From Podochytrium sp. JEL0797 (Eukaryota; Chytridiomycota; Chytridiomycetes; Chytridiales; Chytriomycetaceae), in contig JADGJG010000015.1 in NCBI GenBank assembly GCA_027596195.1, positions 1 through 64,000 of the forward strand: 64,000 nucleotides of DNA, given 5' to 3'. The translations under genes were made by a program, and so were the position numbers. The notes below the pieces were generated by a model that was not told the origin of the DNA, searched no databases, and was given only the letters and a program-made list of their open reading frames with translations. Every line of letters starts with the position of its first letter. Within the stretch, counting starts at the first letter, position 1. Below are positions 10,201 to 23,105 of the stretch, piece by piece.

Positions 10201-12600
10201 TTCCCCCTCTGCTTTCCTATCCCTACCACAAAGCAAACCCACTCGTCTCAAGATTTCATCAACACCACCAAATCAACTCCCCGCCGTGTTCAAAGCTCCT
10301 CGCACGAGAAAAACAACGCACGCGTCGGAAAAGCATGCACAATCCACTTCCCCGAAAGCACCTATTGTCAAATCAGAAGTATCGAAAGAAGGCGGCAGCA
10401 CTCCCGCAGAAGATTCTTTGGACTTGTCAGGTGAGTCTCCGCGGTCACCCGAGACGCCAGAATCAGGCGTCACCGTTGCCATACCCCCGACCACGGAAAC
10501 CGCCGTTGATCCTGTGCAAGAAACTGGCTACTCGACCACAAATATAGTTATTGACAACCCGAATGATGCTATAGATGCTTCCGTTGATTCTACAAACCTC
10601 TCTCCCATTATCAATGAGGTTGCGGATGTTGGCCCATCTTCGGATGCTGTGCCTAAGAGGAATAAACAGCCAGAGTCATTCGAGGCACCTCGAAATACGC
10701 ATTTGAGCAGTGACTTCATATTGGAACGGAAACGAGAATCCAAGTTTGATTTCTCACAACTCGACGAGGACTTGGACGAACAAGTCGACGACGTGGTACG
10801 AGATGGAACCGCGTCTCCCGATTCTGCACCCGAATTCGATGTCGGCAACGCCTTGGGAGAGGATGATGATGACGATGACGCGTTACAGGGGGTGGTGGGT
10901 GCAGAAAAGGAGGAGGGGAACGGGATCCAAGACCTCCACGCGTTTGGTGGATTTTTGCTGGACAGGAAACAGGATGTTACGTTCGCTTTCTCGAAAGAGG
11001 TAGAAGAGCAAGAAGAGGAATGGGATATTGAAGGGAAACCCATTTCTGCTCCAGAGTTTTCGATCGAGGAAGACTTGTTGGAAGATCCCGAGATAGAAGC
11101 AAGAGGCCAGCTGCAGGAAGAAGTGGAAGAAAACTCATGCTATGACTCCTCCGGGTACGAGGACGAGTCAGACACGGAAACACAAGATCCGGCGGGAGAC
11201 GCACGGGTTGCGAACGGACTCCGCACCCGACCATCCAAACGCTCCATCAAGATACCCAACGCGTCACGGAAGCCTGTTCGTCGCTCTGTGAGAGTTCATA
11301 CTACTGCAAATACTCTCGCCACACAAGATGCAGTTGAGAATAATTCACCTGCTCTACAGAATGTCGCACCATCGGCCGAACCGCAACAAGACGCACGCAT
11401 CAAACCCGCATCCTCCTCCTCCCGCGTTTCTACAGGACTTATGACCTTTCCCATCCCCGAAACAAGTGAAACCGAAACCAATAAGCCTCCCAACGAAAAT
11501 TGCACCGCCGCCACCACCCTGCGAGAACAAGAGGAAGCCTGGGAACGCAGCAAACTCGCCATTTGCCGACTTAAACAGAAAAAAAGCAAAGCGCGTGGAT
11601 TGGAGACGAGTGTTTGCGAGTCTTTGCCGGCTCCTCCGAGGTTGGTGAAAGTCGCGGTCTTGCCTCCTTTGGCGGTGCCGGGGCGTCACGATGCGAAACG
11701 CGAAAAGTTGCAGCGCGTAGAGGAGGCGAGATTAAGGTCGGCTGAGATGCAAAGGGCCAAGGAGATGCAGCAACATGAATTGAGGAGGTACAAAAACAAT
11801 CACCTCCCTCCAACCACGTATCTAATCTCACATCATCAATAACACACACAGACAAAAAGAACAACAACAAATCGACTTAGTCACGACCCGTTCTCTCCTT
11901 CGCGCTGCCCAACGCGCGTCCGAAAAGGAAATGGCCCTCGCCGCCCAACGCGCACATTCCACCATTTCCCATGCGTCCTTATCGTCTTCCAGCTCTCTCA
12001 AGCTTCCATCCATCACTCCAGGGAAAGTATCCGTCACGGCTGCCGCACGTCCACCATCGACACGCAAACCCACCCGTGCGGCAGTGGTTCAGACGCAGTC
12101 AAACCGCAAAATTATCAAAAACGCGCTGCAGGTGTGTCTTGCGGGGACCGTGAATGAACGCGTCAAGGCGGAAGTGTTGGAGGTATCAAATCATATTGCC
12201 CTAAAAAAGTCAGCGAAACTCACATGATAATACTCAGGACCTCGACTCCTCTCCCGCCCACCACTTCATTATCCTCTTTCGTGGCCTCAAAAACCACGCC
12301 TTCAAAGGCTTGTACTCATACGATCCATCCCTCCGTCAAGTCCTACGCGTCTATGCCCCAGCGTCGTCTGCGGGGCTCTCAAAACCGTCCTCACGGGAAT
12401 TTCCATCGACTCCACCCGCTGCCGTGAATGCAAATATGATCGCGGGACCCAATAGTATCGCGGAGGAAGACGTGTTGGAGTTTTACAAGTATGATTCTGG
12501 GGCAAGGGCGTTCAAGGTTGTGCCGACGCGGAGTTTTGGGTGTAGTGTGCATGCGGTGGCTGTGAGGAGTGAGTATGGACGTAAAGCGATGGAGAGGTGA
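7295..12600 (+). CDS. CAMSAP/Patronin-like microtubule minus-end protein
   Basis: Predicted homologue of animal CAMSAP/Patronin/Nezha, which binds and stabilises microtubule minus ends. Exons: 7295-7501, 7559-8296, 8378-8460, 8544-9128 (or 9113), 9211-9305, 9357-11787, 11852-12182, 12238-12600; about 1610 aa, in frame. Residues about 310-520 match the CAMSAP N-terminal CH region (YDLEDALLMWAN; a DFRDGRAFNAIAAFY core). A roughly 800-residue acidic, low-complexity middle follows, then a Q/E/R-rich coiled coil. The C-terminal 150 residues match the CKK domain: ALQVCLAG start, HHFIILFRG, LYSYDP, EFYKYDSG, a VPTRSFGCSVHAVAV end. CKK is the diagnostic minus-end-binding domain. The donor of exon 4 is ambiguous. 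Exon 1 and the first half of exon 2 match no family I know. Confidence 0.88.
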
Positions 12601-12690
12601 TGAATAAATTTGAACGATAAGCTCTGAACGCGAACGACAAACGATTGCCCGAAAAAACTCGACATTCACCACGTAGCCTCGCTCGCCACA

Positions 12691-13570
12691 ATGCAATTCG
12701 TTGACTGCCACGCCCATTTCTATCCGCCGAATTACACCCCCGAAGATATTGCATCGCATCTAACGGATCCTGAACTCCTTGCCATTGTCGTGACACCCGA
12801 GACGGCTGCCGAAAGTTTGATCGTGCTGGCACAATCCGAATTGCACCCGCAGCTCAAACCATGCATCGGACTGCACCCCGTACAGCATGTGACAAACTCG
12901 GAAGGCGAAGTGGTCTCTGTGTCAGCGCATCCGTCGCAACTCGAACAGGTTGATCGCATGATTCGAGAAAACAAGGACTGCATCGTGGCGGTTGGGGAGA
13001 TTGGCCTCGACTTCTCGCCATGGATTCTCGAGGCTTCTGCAAAAGTAATTTGGTGTGTAGTTTGCGTATTTGTGGATTCTGATTCAGAAACCAAACAAGG
13101 CGTGGAACTGCTCCGTTGATGACGTCAAGCAACTGCAAAGAAGCGTCTTCTCATCCCAACTCGCGACTGCAAAGTCTCTCAACCTCCCCGTCAACTGCCA
13201 CTCACGCAACGCGGGACACCACGCGATCGCGCTGCTGGAACAGCACGGCATGCTTCCTCAATCCCTCCTGCACGCGTTCGACGGAGCTCCCAAACACGCC
13301 GTCAAGGCGGCACAAGCAGGAGCCCTGTTTAGTGTCCCCGGGTCGATAATACGCGACGACAGCATGAAACGGTTGGTGGAGAAGGTGCCTTTGGCGAGCC
13401 TGTGTTTGGAGAGCGATGCACCGGCGTTGGCGCCTGTGAAGGGGGGTGCGGCATGGCCCGGGGAGAGTGTAAGGATTGCGTGTGCGTGCATGGCGGAGGT
13501 GAAGGGGGTTTCGGGGGAGGAGGTCGCGAGGACGACAACGGAAAATGCTCGGCGATTATTTCGGTTATGA
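12691..13570 (+). CDS. TatD-family metal-dependent hydrolase (TATDN3-like)
   Basis: TatD-type amidohydrolase-fold phosphodiesterase/deoxyribonuclease, nearest to animal TATDN3. Exons 12691-13044 and 13088-13570 give 278 aa, close to the usual 270-280. The metal-binding start is VDCHAHFY (HxH). GEIGLDFSP carries the conserved acidic residue, and VNCHSRNAG, LLHAFDG and CLESDAPAL supply the remaining His/Asp ligands expected for the family. The 43-bp intron is among the shortest here and ends in a CTGATTCAG branch/acceptor. The substrate in this organism is unknown; nucleic acid is the family expectation. Confidence 0.9.
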
Positions 13571-13887
13571 ATCTCGTTTTCGCATACTTCCTCATACTTC
13601 CTCATAGAAATGTCGGGAACAGAGACGAAGGGCGTCCCCGCGTGCGTTGCAGTCGTTCGTGAAAAAGGTGCTCTAATTTCTTGCGCTGTGAACGAGGCTG
13701 GCACAGCCGAGAATCCACGTCCAACAGCGCCGACATCAAACACCTTCTTGTGGACAAACAGATAGTCTACAAAAAGATGGCTCAGATGGGAAATGCCCGA
13801 GACCAACGCAGCAGAAAATGAAGTATAATATCATCAACGAAGTTTATTTGGTTTGTACAGCTGCCATATGAATATTAAAGAGAACAT
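13571..13887. other. Convergent intergenic spacer
   Basis: Spacer between the TatD stop and the H4 stop. It holds an AATAAA on the minus strand near 13845-13850 that fits polyadenylation of the H4 transcript. No gene is seen. Confidence 0.5.
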
Positions 13888-14875
<988 letters not shown>

Positions 14876-14888
14876 GCACTCAAACACA

Positions 14889-14919
14889 AAAACCACGCCT
14901 TTTTTCGCCGTGTGGTTTT
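14889..14919 (+). terminator. Hairpin in the H3 3' UTR
   Basis: AAAACCAC (14889-14896) pairs with GTGGTTTT (14912-14919) around a 15-nt loop, 14 nt after the H3 stop. It does not match the metazoan histone stem-loop consensus. A conventional AATAAA lies about 40 bp further on. Confidence 0.4.
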
Positions 14920-15205
14920 CCCCCTTTCGTTGTCATATATTGCGTTCTGTTGGAAACAAATAAAAGCTTCCGTCAAAGATAATAATTGAATGTTTTGTGA
15001 TTGTGCCGCGCGTCCGGTGAGACTTTTCTGGATGACAGCTGAAAATAACAAGTCGAGCCAGTGTTAAACTTCGCCTCGACATCTGCTAAACGACTCCCAA
15101 GCTTCCTAAAAGATCCACAAACTCTAAGAAATATCAAGCAAACTAGAAGGCGTTGGCCTGCTTAAAACTGGTGGTGATATTGCAAGTGTTTTGTTTATAT
15201 TTTTG

Positions 15206-18200
15206 CTATAACGCAGCAGAAGCAATCTGCTTAAAGGAACTAAAGAAAAAGATATGATTAATTAATGACAATAACCTCATATTAATAAGATTCCATACCT
15301 CTGATTCGAAACAGGCCGCGACTCCAACTCCTTCGTCAAATTATGGTTCAAGGCCACCAACTCTCTCAACTTGACTTTTAACTCCTTCGATGTCTGCTTA
15401 TAAAACTCCACATCCTCCTGCCTCCCCAACAGCTTGTTCTCCATGTGCTCTGTCTGTACCTGACCATCCACCACCTCCCGAATCCAAGTCTCATTTGTAA
15501 GATTCTTACTCCTATTAAGTTTGTCTTCGTATTCTTGCCGCAAATGAAAGAGTTTGGTGTCAAATGATGCCTTGACGGCATCCATTTGCATCTTCAGGTG
15601 TGTGATTTCTTGTTGCGATGCAACAGATTCCTTTTCGAAATTGATTTCTAGGTCACGCAGGTCAGCAAGTTCCCGTAGACAACCAATAACCATGGATCGA
15701 GATTCTTGCAGACTTGCGGATTTCTGTGGGTACAGGCAGGAATATTAGTTAAAAAGTGGAGGCCAAAGAAGAAGCGTTGCAAGTATGAAACAATCACCAA
15801 GAGGGTCAAGAGCTCCACAGCTTCCTTATTTTCTGCAAACTCTTCCAGGAGGGCAGCGTAATTGATTCCATCACTTTCAGCAGTGGTGGGCCGTGTTGCC
15901 ATGGATGCCAAGTCACTCATTTCCATGCTTCCTTGCAGAATGCCTTTTTGTTTTGTTATTATCAACACAGTTGAATATGATATGGCGCAATTTACCCTCA
16001 GCAGATTTCCGTTGCTCCCTCAGATCAGCAAGCTCTTTTGCCAACTGCTTGCGTTCCTGTTTGAGGACCAGTAAGGCCTGGTTGGCAGTGTTTGTGCTAT
16101 CAGTTTGGTGGATTTGGGCTCCCAGGGAGTCGATACGACTTTTCAAGGTTCGGATTCGGAGGCAAACGGTATGATACGCTCGGAATCTTTCATTCTATGG
16201 AAGAAGGTCAAAAATCCACTTTTTTTAACGTAAAGGGAAGTAATACCTCGGCTTCAAGTGTATGCATGACAGAGGCTGTGTCCAAGGCCTCCACACTGAG
16301 TATTTCACCGCTAGTTGCATCTTTTGAATTTGTCTCAGGGTCTTTGCTTGTTGCCATTGAGCTGTTTGGTCAATGGTTGGTTAACAACAGAACTGTCCAC
16401 AAGCGTTTTAGCCAAACCTCTCCTCTTTCCCAACACCTCCCTTCAGCTTTCCAGCACCACCTTTGCTCATGCTCGACACTTTAGCCACAGCAAGTCCGTC
16501 CTTCCATTTTTTGCTCAAAGCCGCGAGCTCTTCATCCTTCTTGTCGAGCCGTTTGCGTACAAGTTGAACAGAGGCTTCGAGGTGTCGCATCTTTTTGGCG
16601 TCTTCATCGCGTGCACGGGTGAGGGCCGACACGTCCTTGAGGTGGCGGGTTTCCAATTCGGTGACTTTTTCGGCGTCTTTTTTATTTGAAGGTTAGAGCT
16701 GCACATGCACCACATACACACACCTTCTTTCGCTTTCTTTCTAGCATTGGTGAGGGTGACTTGGAGTTTCTCCATTTCTTGCTGAACATCTGCAGATTTG
16801 CGATCCATGGATTCCTTGTCTTTGATGATTCTGTCTTGCTCTTTGACGCGTAACTTTGTTTTGGCCATCTGAGTTGGAAAAAAATAATGAGTCTCCTGAA
16901 TAAAGTTTTCAATTGAACTTACTTGATTTTCCAACAGTTTCAACTTTTTTTCGTGCTCCTCCTTCAACCTGTCTTTGGACAATGTGACTTCTTGCAACTC
17001 GCCAACTGTCCTCGTGAGATCCCGATTCACGGCATCGAGATCTTTTTCCATTTTCAGGACGCGTTCATTGTGTTGATGCTTGAGTTTCTCCATTCTGATG
17101 TTTATATATTAAGCTGGAAAATCAGATATAACGTTAGGGGGCTGCCTCACTCTTTGCTGCGAACCGCTAGCTCACGTTGGAGTTCCGCTTTGGCTTTGAG
17201 GGTTGTCTGCAGTTCTCCAAGTAACTGTTTCTTGGCCTCTGAGTATTCTTCACTTGCGGCTGATGCAGCACTAGCCACCATGGCCCCTTCATGTTCGTAA
17301 GGCGATGTGGTTTCATGGTGCACTGGGAATGGGTCAAGTTGGTCAGAGACTTGTGGCTCGTCGGCAAGTTGGGCAAGGAGCTTGATTGATTCCAAATTCT
17401 CCATTGGCTGTTGATGATCGTTTGACAAGTCGCGTGGTTAATCATTGTCAAATAACAAAAAGAGAATAGTTGGGACTAACCTCCATCACAAACTCGGCAC
17501 CAAAGCATGCTACAGCATTTGATTCCCCCAAAGCCTCCAACCGTGTGTTCTCATCTACCATCTTCTGAATCAACTCTTGCACAGAAAACGCCTTGTACGG
17601 TCGATCAAACGACTCCGCTGCAACAGCCACATCGCCAGCAAACTCAGTTTGAGTCCCCTCTGTACTCACACGCGCTTTGAAACTCTCGAGCGCTTTCATG
17701 CGAGATTCGAGGTCATGGTTTAAGTCGCGGAGTGTTTCAACCAGTTGCGTTTTATCTTCAAGGAGGGATTGTGTGCACATGTGCTCTTGTTGAAGGATCG
17801 CGAGTTGGTCGAGGAGCGTTGCGTGGGATTGGTGGAAAGTGGTGAGGTCTTTTTCGAGGGGAAGTGATTCTGGGTGGGCTGGGTCGGCTGGGAGTTCCGG
17901 AATGTCAGTGGTAGGAACACTGGAGGAACATGAGAGATTTTAGAGTTATCGGGGCTATAGGCTCATTCATACATTTTCGAAGCCCTTCGATTGAATCGAG
18001 ATCTTCCAGAGTTGCCTCGGGATTTCGGTTTGGAAGGCGGAGCCACTGCTGAAATTACTGGAAACATGCACTCCTTGGCTTCGCTCCTGGAACCAACTTA
18101 TTTCAGAATTTGCTTCAGAAGCGAAGGTTATTCGACCACTCACGACGGAATCAAACTCGGTCGATGCAATTCGCACACTGCATTCAATTTGTTCCAGATT

Positions 18201-20404
18201 GAGTCCCCGATCGTGTTTTGCACGCGTTTCCATATGTTGACTGCGGAGTCAGACATTGAGGTTGCAAATAATTCGATAATGGCCTCGAGCGAGTCGAGCG
18301 TAGTAGTGAGGTCGCCATTTATGGCGGTGTTGCTGGTGTGAAGTTGTTGGATCGTTTCTTCGCGCTTTTCGAGTCGCTTGGAGGAGGATTCAGTTGTGAG
18401 CCTTGAAGTCTGTTGGAAAGTAGGATATTAGGTTGAAGAATGTAATGGGAATGCATTTGACTCAACATGAAGCCGTTCTTCCAAATCCGTGATGCGGTCG
18501 ACGAGGCGCTGATTCTCGCAGTTGGAATCTTGCAGAGCTCGAATGGCATCTAAAATATGACTTTAGATCAGACTTCCTCAGGGGGGAATTCGCGTGGGGC
18601 GCTCAACTTGTCCCGCGAATCGTTCGATTTTTGAGTTCTTCGACGAAATACGAAATCAAGTTATCGTTGTCCATGTCCGCGAGAGCGATTTCTTTGCTGT
18701 CTGCCAATAGTGGTTGGGAATTTGGAGGCGAATCCAATATAGTGCGATCCTTCATTTGCGATGCGGGTTGATTTTTGAGTTGCGATTCGAGAAAATCAAT
18801 GCGTTCTTGCATACTCGCTAGCCTGACCGCCTGAAAAGATTTGGATTAAGGGAACCCCCAACTTTTCTAAACAACTTACTTGATAATCAACAGTGTTGAT
18901 CATGGGCTGATTTTGAATTTTTCTTGCTCGATCGGCATACTTGACCGAGTTCAGGGTCTCCTCATAATCTTCTTCACAGGGACTCACGCAAGCTAACATG
19001 AGTGTTTTTGCGTTACCACCAAGGGAGTTTTGCAATAGCCTGTAGTCTGGGTGAGCTCAGAGTTCAGGCTTCGATTCCTCACCTCGTCAGCTTGGAATCG
19101 CGATATGGAACATGCATTGGAACGACAACCCCTCCGTTGGAAGCGTTCTCACTCATTTCTCCAAGCACTGAAATCACATTCCCCAGCGCCAATAGCCCCG
19201 AGTTGATTTTCACAGACTCCTTGAGTCTCACGCCTTCCGCACCCGTTCGTTTCACGCGTTCTGAGCCCGCCAAATCCACCAAATGCAATTTAGAACACCT
19301 CATCAACCGCGAGACGGATGAACACGCGGGAGACGCGAACCCCAACACTTCCTCCTCGGCATGCATCCCGAGAATTTTGGACGTGTCGAGCCGCTGTTCG
19401 AGAATCAACGTAAAAATCGCATGCGAGCGGGAAGAATTCATGTGCATGTTCGTGTCGGCCGTGGTGCGTTCGGCTCCGCCGGCTTCGAGACAATGGAACA
19501 GGTCTTGCGCTGTGGAAACGGGTTCTTCGTGGACTCCCGAGACGGTGACGGATCCGTTTCTGTCTTCGCGGATGGTGATGTCTTTGGCGTCGTTGGTGGG
19601 CATGAGGAGGTCGCGAACCTGTGTTTTGAAGGAGATTAGAAATTTCTGTTCGCGCATTCAACGAATTTTGAGTGCGTTCGGACCTGCTCTTGATAAATTT
19701 CCAAGAATGTGCATCGTATAGAAAACGTTATGTTTGGATCCACGGTTTGCTTCATCTGCGAAAAAATTAACAAGCGGCGGGTTTAGCGAATCGACACTCG
19801 CGTGTTCTCAGCGATTTGAATTCGCACCGAAATCAGGTTCATGATCTGATTCACGACTCGAGGAATAATCCCCATTTCATGCTCAGGAGTATTTATGTTG
19901 TTGGTGCTGCCCATGGTATATGTTTTGCCTGAAGATGTTTGTCCGCTACAGTGATTCGGTTATCCACAAGATTTCACTCGAACCGTCGCACTTACTATGC
20001 AAACACCGTCACATTGAATCCATCCACAAACTGCTTCACCAAATTCGAGCAAGAGGATTCGTACAGATCCTTTTGCGAGCTTTCGGAGCCGTGAACCTTG
20101 TCAAACGTGAAAGTCTTTTTCCCGGATCCCGTCGCGTGTGAAGGGCTCCCAAGGGGTAGATTTGAAGTATTCATAGACGCGAGATCATCTTTGGACAAGA
20201 TGATCGCGTTTGCTTTTGGGATGACGCCAAGGCATAATTTGTTTGCATTGTTGACAGGTGCTTCGCGGTGTTTCGCATCGACTGCATTGGGCGGTCGAAC
20301 CTGGTCACGTTAAGTTTTAGAGGAACGCGTAATTGGAGTCCAGAGAAATGCTTTACACGAATCGCCACCGTCACGGGTTGCTGTTGGGCATCAGGTGCCT
20401 CCAT
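15206..20404 (-). CDS. Kinesin-4-like motor protein with long coiled coil
   Basis: Plus-end-type N-terminal kinesin resembling kinesin-4 (KIF4/KIF21/KIF27 group). Twenty exons reconstructed: 20404-20357, 20300-19996, 19945-19828, 19755-19684, 19618-19083, 19039-18880, 18830-18608, 18549-18467, 18409-18144, 18086-17973, 17919-17481, 17407-17151, 17094-16923, 16868-16724, 16676-16418, 16361-16247, 16194-15996, 15943-15798, 15723-15299, 15239-15206. They sum to 4116 nt, 1371 aa, in frame. The motor (residues about 10-370) has IRVRPP, P-loop [13 protein letters not shown], switch [10 protein letters not shown], switch [12 protein letters not shown] and neck-proximal [12 protein letters not shown]. 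The rest is mostly heptad-rich coiled coil with no recognised tail domain. The last 34-nt exon is the least certain. Confidence 0.9.
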
Positions 20405-20449
20405 TTTTCACTGAATTTTTTGTTTGAACTCTGCGATTGCACCCCTAGG
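20405..20449. promoter_or_regulatory. 45-bp divergent start-to-start interval
   Basis: Only 45 bp separate the kinesin start codon (minus) from the most plausible start codon of the K+ channel (plus). Transcription start sites of at least one gene must therefore overlap the other gene, or the channel starts at a later ATG. Confidence 0.5.
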
Positions 20450-22567
20450 ATGATTCTGTACCGACGCAATGCGCCCTTGTACATGGCGATGCTGGTTCCG
20501 ATCGCCACGTTTTTGAACGTTCAAAGTCTCACGGTTCCGTTGGCCGCCACCCGACCAGCGCTGTTTGCAAACTTTGTGGCCCTTGCGTTTGGCCTGTTGG
20601 CTACCGTTGCCGACTTTATGCGCATGGTGGGTTGGTCGTGATATCTAATGCTCACTGACATGGAATGCTTGCAGCTCGAGAAGAAGATCAAGTGGACAAC
20701 ACGGCTGATTGTGTTTGGTTCAGCGTGCCAAGGTATTCGCATACAAGGGAGAATCGAAACACGACTTCTAAACTGATTGGGATCACAGGCGCCATCAATG
20801 TGACTGTGATTCTCCTCTATGTGTGGAGTCTCCTTCAAGGGTCGCCCGAGAGAGAACAAATCGAAGCTTCCACACTGCCAGTCTTCTTCACGGACGGTCT
20901 CTTCTTCACGTTTCTATCGGCCATTACCTCCATCCTCGCTGCGTATCTCTGCTCCCGCGAACTTCAGCTGAACACTGACGAACGCCAAGTTTATATTTAT
21001 ACGATGGCTTCGTTGTCGCCCAACCAACGGCAGCTCACGATGCTCACGATCCTCTCCTTCACTTATCTGGTGCTTGCTGGAATCTTGTATTCATTTCTCG
21101 AAAGCTGGGACTTGAATGCGGCCTTCTATTTCGTATCCGTCGTATCGCTTTCCATCGGCTTCGGCGACCTCGCCCCCACGAACGCGATTGGCAAATTCGT
21201 TGTGCTTACATTGACTCCAATCGGAATTAGTCTGATTGGTCTCAATATTTACGCGGCGCGTCAAGTTCTTTTGGAGCTTTTCACGATGCGCTTGGCCGAC
21301 ACATTTTCCCAAAAGTTTGGCATGAAGCAAGAGCATCGATCGCACCACTCCTTAGACGATGTCTCGGTTCATTATGAAGAACACGTGCCCCTCGGTGCCC
21401 CCCCGAGTCCCCACCCTTTTCCTTCCCGATCGCCCAACCTTCGCGCTTCCGCCAGCCTCGGCTCATTCGATCCTCCTGCGCCCCTTTCCTTATCCACAAA
21501 CTCGAGTCACCATAGGGTGTCCCCATCCGTCTCCCCTGTCAGCAGCCACCGTCCCGCGAGAACGATGACTTTGAGTCGCGGAGGGAATGAAACGTTTCCT
21601 CAGCTCACATTGTTTGGAGACACCCACATTCGCCGACACCATGTCGTCACAGCCACCCAAGAGATCTTCAGTTCGCAAATCAGACAAGCTCTTATGCTTA
21701 TTGTCGCGCAAATGCTGTTTTTCGCGACCGTGTTTTCATACCTCGAAGGCTGGGACATTGGGGTACGCTTCTCATACCTTTTAACTGTTACGGATATTTA
21801 ACTTTGAACAGGACGGCGTGTATTTCACGTTCATTGCCATCTCCACAATTGGTCTCGGGGATTTTTCGCCCATCACTCCCTTGTCGCGAGGACTGTTTAT
21901 CTGGTTCGTGTTCTTTGGAGTTGCGAACGTGACGTATCTCGGTTCGATGCTGGGCGAAAGGATTGCAAATCAGTGGACAATCGAAGTGGGTCTGATCGAG
22001 GTAGCTTTTTCTTCTTTTCTCCCCTTCCTTGTAAATCTAAGGACGACTCCCTAGAACCGCGTGGGGAGATACGAAGTCAAGGCGAGAATGAAGCGCGATT
22101 GGGGCGCGGGTTGCGGTGCTGCTGGTGTAGCTGGAAATTCTGCTGCGGCGCCTGGGTCTTCGTCTATTCCCGTCAGCCCGCGACCTTCTGGAGTGACCCC
22201 ACCCCCGCGAATTGTGAGAATCACGAATCGAAGGAACGAGTTTGGCACCAGTCTTCCTGCGCCGTTTGCGCATGCACGGAACGCGTTTGGATTCACGACA
22301 GATGATATTGAGGAGGAGTTGCCGTTTTCGGACGATGACGAGGAGGAGGAAGGTGAAGGGGCGGGACGAGAGTTCTCAGCGATTGGAGTGTCGAGCAGTA
22401 TTCCATTGGCTCAGGAAAGAATGTGCTCTTCTCCTTCCACCGAGGAACCACCGTCGCGGTCGGCGCGTTCGTTTCAATCTCCGTCATCTATTCGCGTCCT
22501 CTCCGCAAACACGAAAAAGAGAATGAGCCATAGCAAGACCTTTAGCGAAAGTGATTCATTGCTGTAA
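20450..22567 (+). CDS. TOK-type two-pore-domain potassium channel
   Basis: Membrane K+ channel with two pore loops, as in fungal TOK1 outward rectifiers. Exons: 20450-20626, 20675-20732, 20789-21762, 21812-22000, 22055-22567 (636 aa, in frame). The N-terminal half carries several hydrophobic segments. Pore 1 reads SIGFGDLAPT and pore 2 reads TIGLGDFSPIT, both with the K+ selectivity signature GxGD. A Ser/Pro-rich loop of about 100 residues separates the two halves, and the C-terminus is an acidic/Ser-rich cytosolic tail. The start codon is chosen because upstream sequence belongs to the divergent kinesin; a later ATG (MAMLVP) is possible. AATAAA follows at about 22576. Confidence 0.88.
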
Positions 22568-22646
22568 CAAGGGTCAATAAATATCGCGTTTGAAGAGTTT
22601 ATTCATTTGAACAACGTCGCTCACGGATCGTGCGCTGCAACGTGGC

Positions 22647-23036
22647 TCACGAGGAGGGACCACCACCCATGGGCGAGCAAATCTCAACAATAAACCCATT
22701 GAGGTCCTGCACATGCGCCACCACCTGCCCCCATGGTTTCTGCGATGGTTTCGACAAAATCTTTGCGCCACACTTCACAGCGTGGTCAAAATCCGCCTGG
22801 ACGTTCTCGGATACGAGGGCGATTTCGAAGGGGGGTGCTGGGGTCTTGTTGTATCCGAATCCGTGCGAGGATGCGAGGGTGTGGTTTGCAAAGCCCAAGG
22901 CAACTGCTCCCCCATCAAGTTGAGCGTAATCGCCGGTTTCGGTGATGAAGCTGCGTTTCATTCCAAAGGCATTTTCGTAGAATTCGATCGTCTTGGGAAC
23001 GTCTTCGACGTAGAGGATGGTGTAGCCGAATTTCAT
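22647..23036 (-). CDS. VOC-superfamily (glyoxalase/dioxygenase fold) protein
   Basis: Single-exon, 129-aa one-domain protein of the vicinal oxygen chelate fold. It starts MKFGYTILYVEDVPKTIEFY, and a C-terminal betaalphabeta unit ends in the HVQDLNGFIVEI strand. Such proteins include glyoxalase I-like, bleomycin-resistance-like and dioxygenase enzymes, and the exact reaction cannot be read from sequence. The Glu in FIVEI sits where a metal-ligand Glu is common. Convergent with the K+ channel gene, with an 80-bp gap. The start at 23036 is preferred to an upstream ATG at 23066 because the fold begins there. Confidence 0.8.
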   Translation of the reverse strand: MKFGYTILYVEDVPKTIEFYENAFGMKRSFITETGDYAQLDGGAVALGFANHTLASSHGFGYNKTPAPPFEIALVSENVQADFDHAVKCGAKILSKPSQKPWGQVVAHVQDLNGFIVEICSPMGGGPSS

Positions 23037-23105
23037 TCTGTTGCGAATCGACAAAAAAAAAACCACTCTCTGCCACTATCGCCCCCTCGCCAACTCAACC
23101 CACAA

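Noticed and set aside
16408..16420. In-frame TAA apparently ending the kinesin at 16408
   Set aside because: It lies within a phase-matching intron (16362-16417, donor GTTTGG, acceptor AAACAG), and coiled-coil coding continues in frame through five more exons.
22713..23105. Upstream extension of LRR protein 1 by 131 codons
   Set aside because: It runs antisense through the VOC gene; the ATG at 23106 gives the MGxxxS start and the expected family N-terminus.
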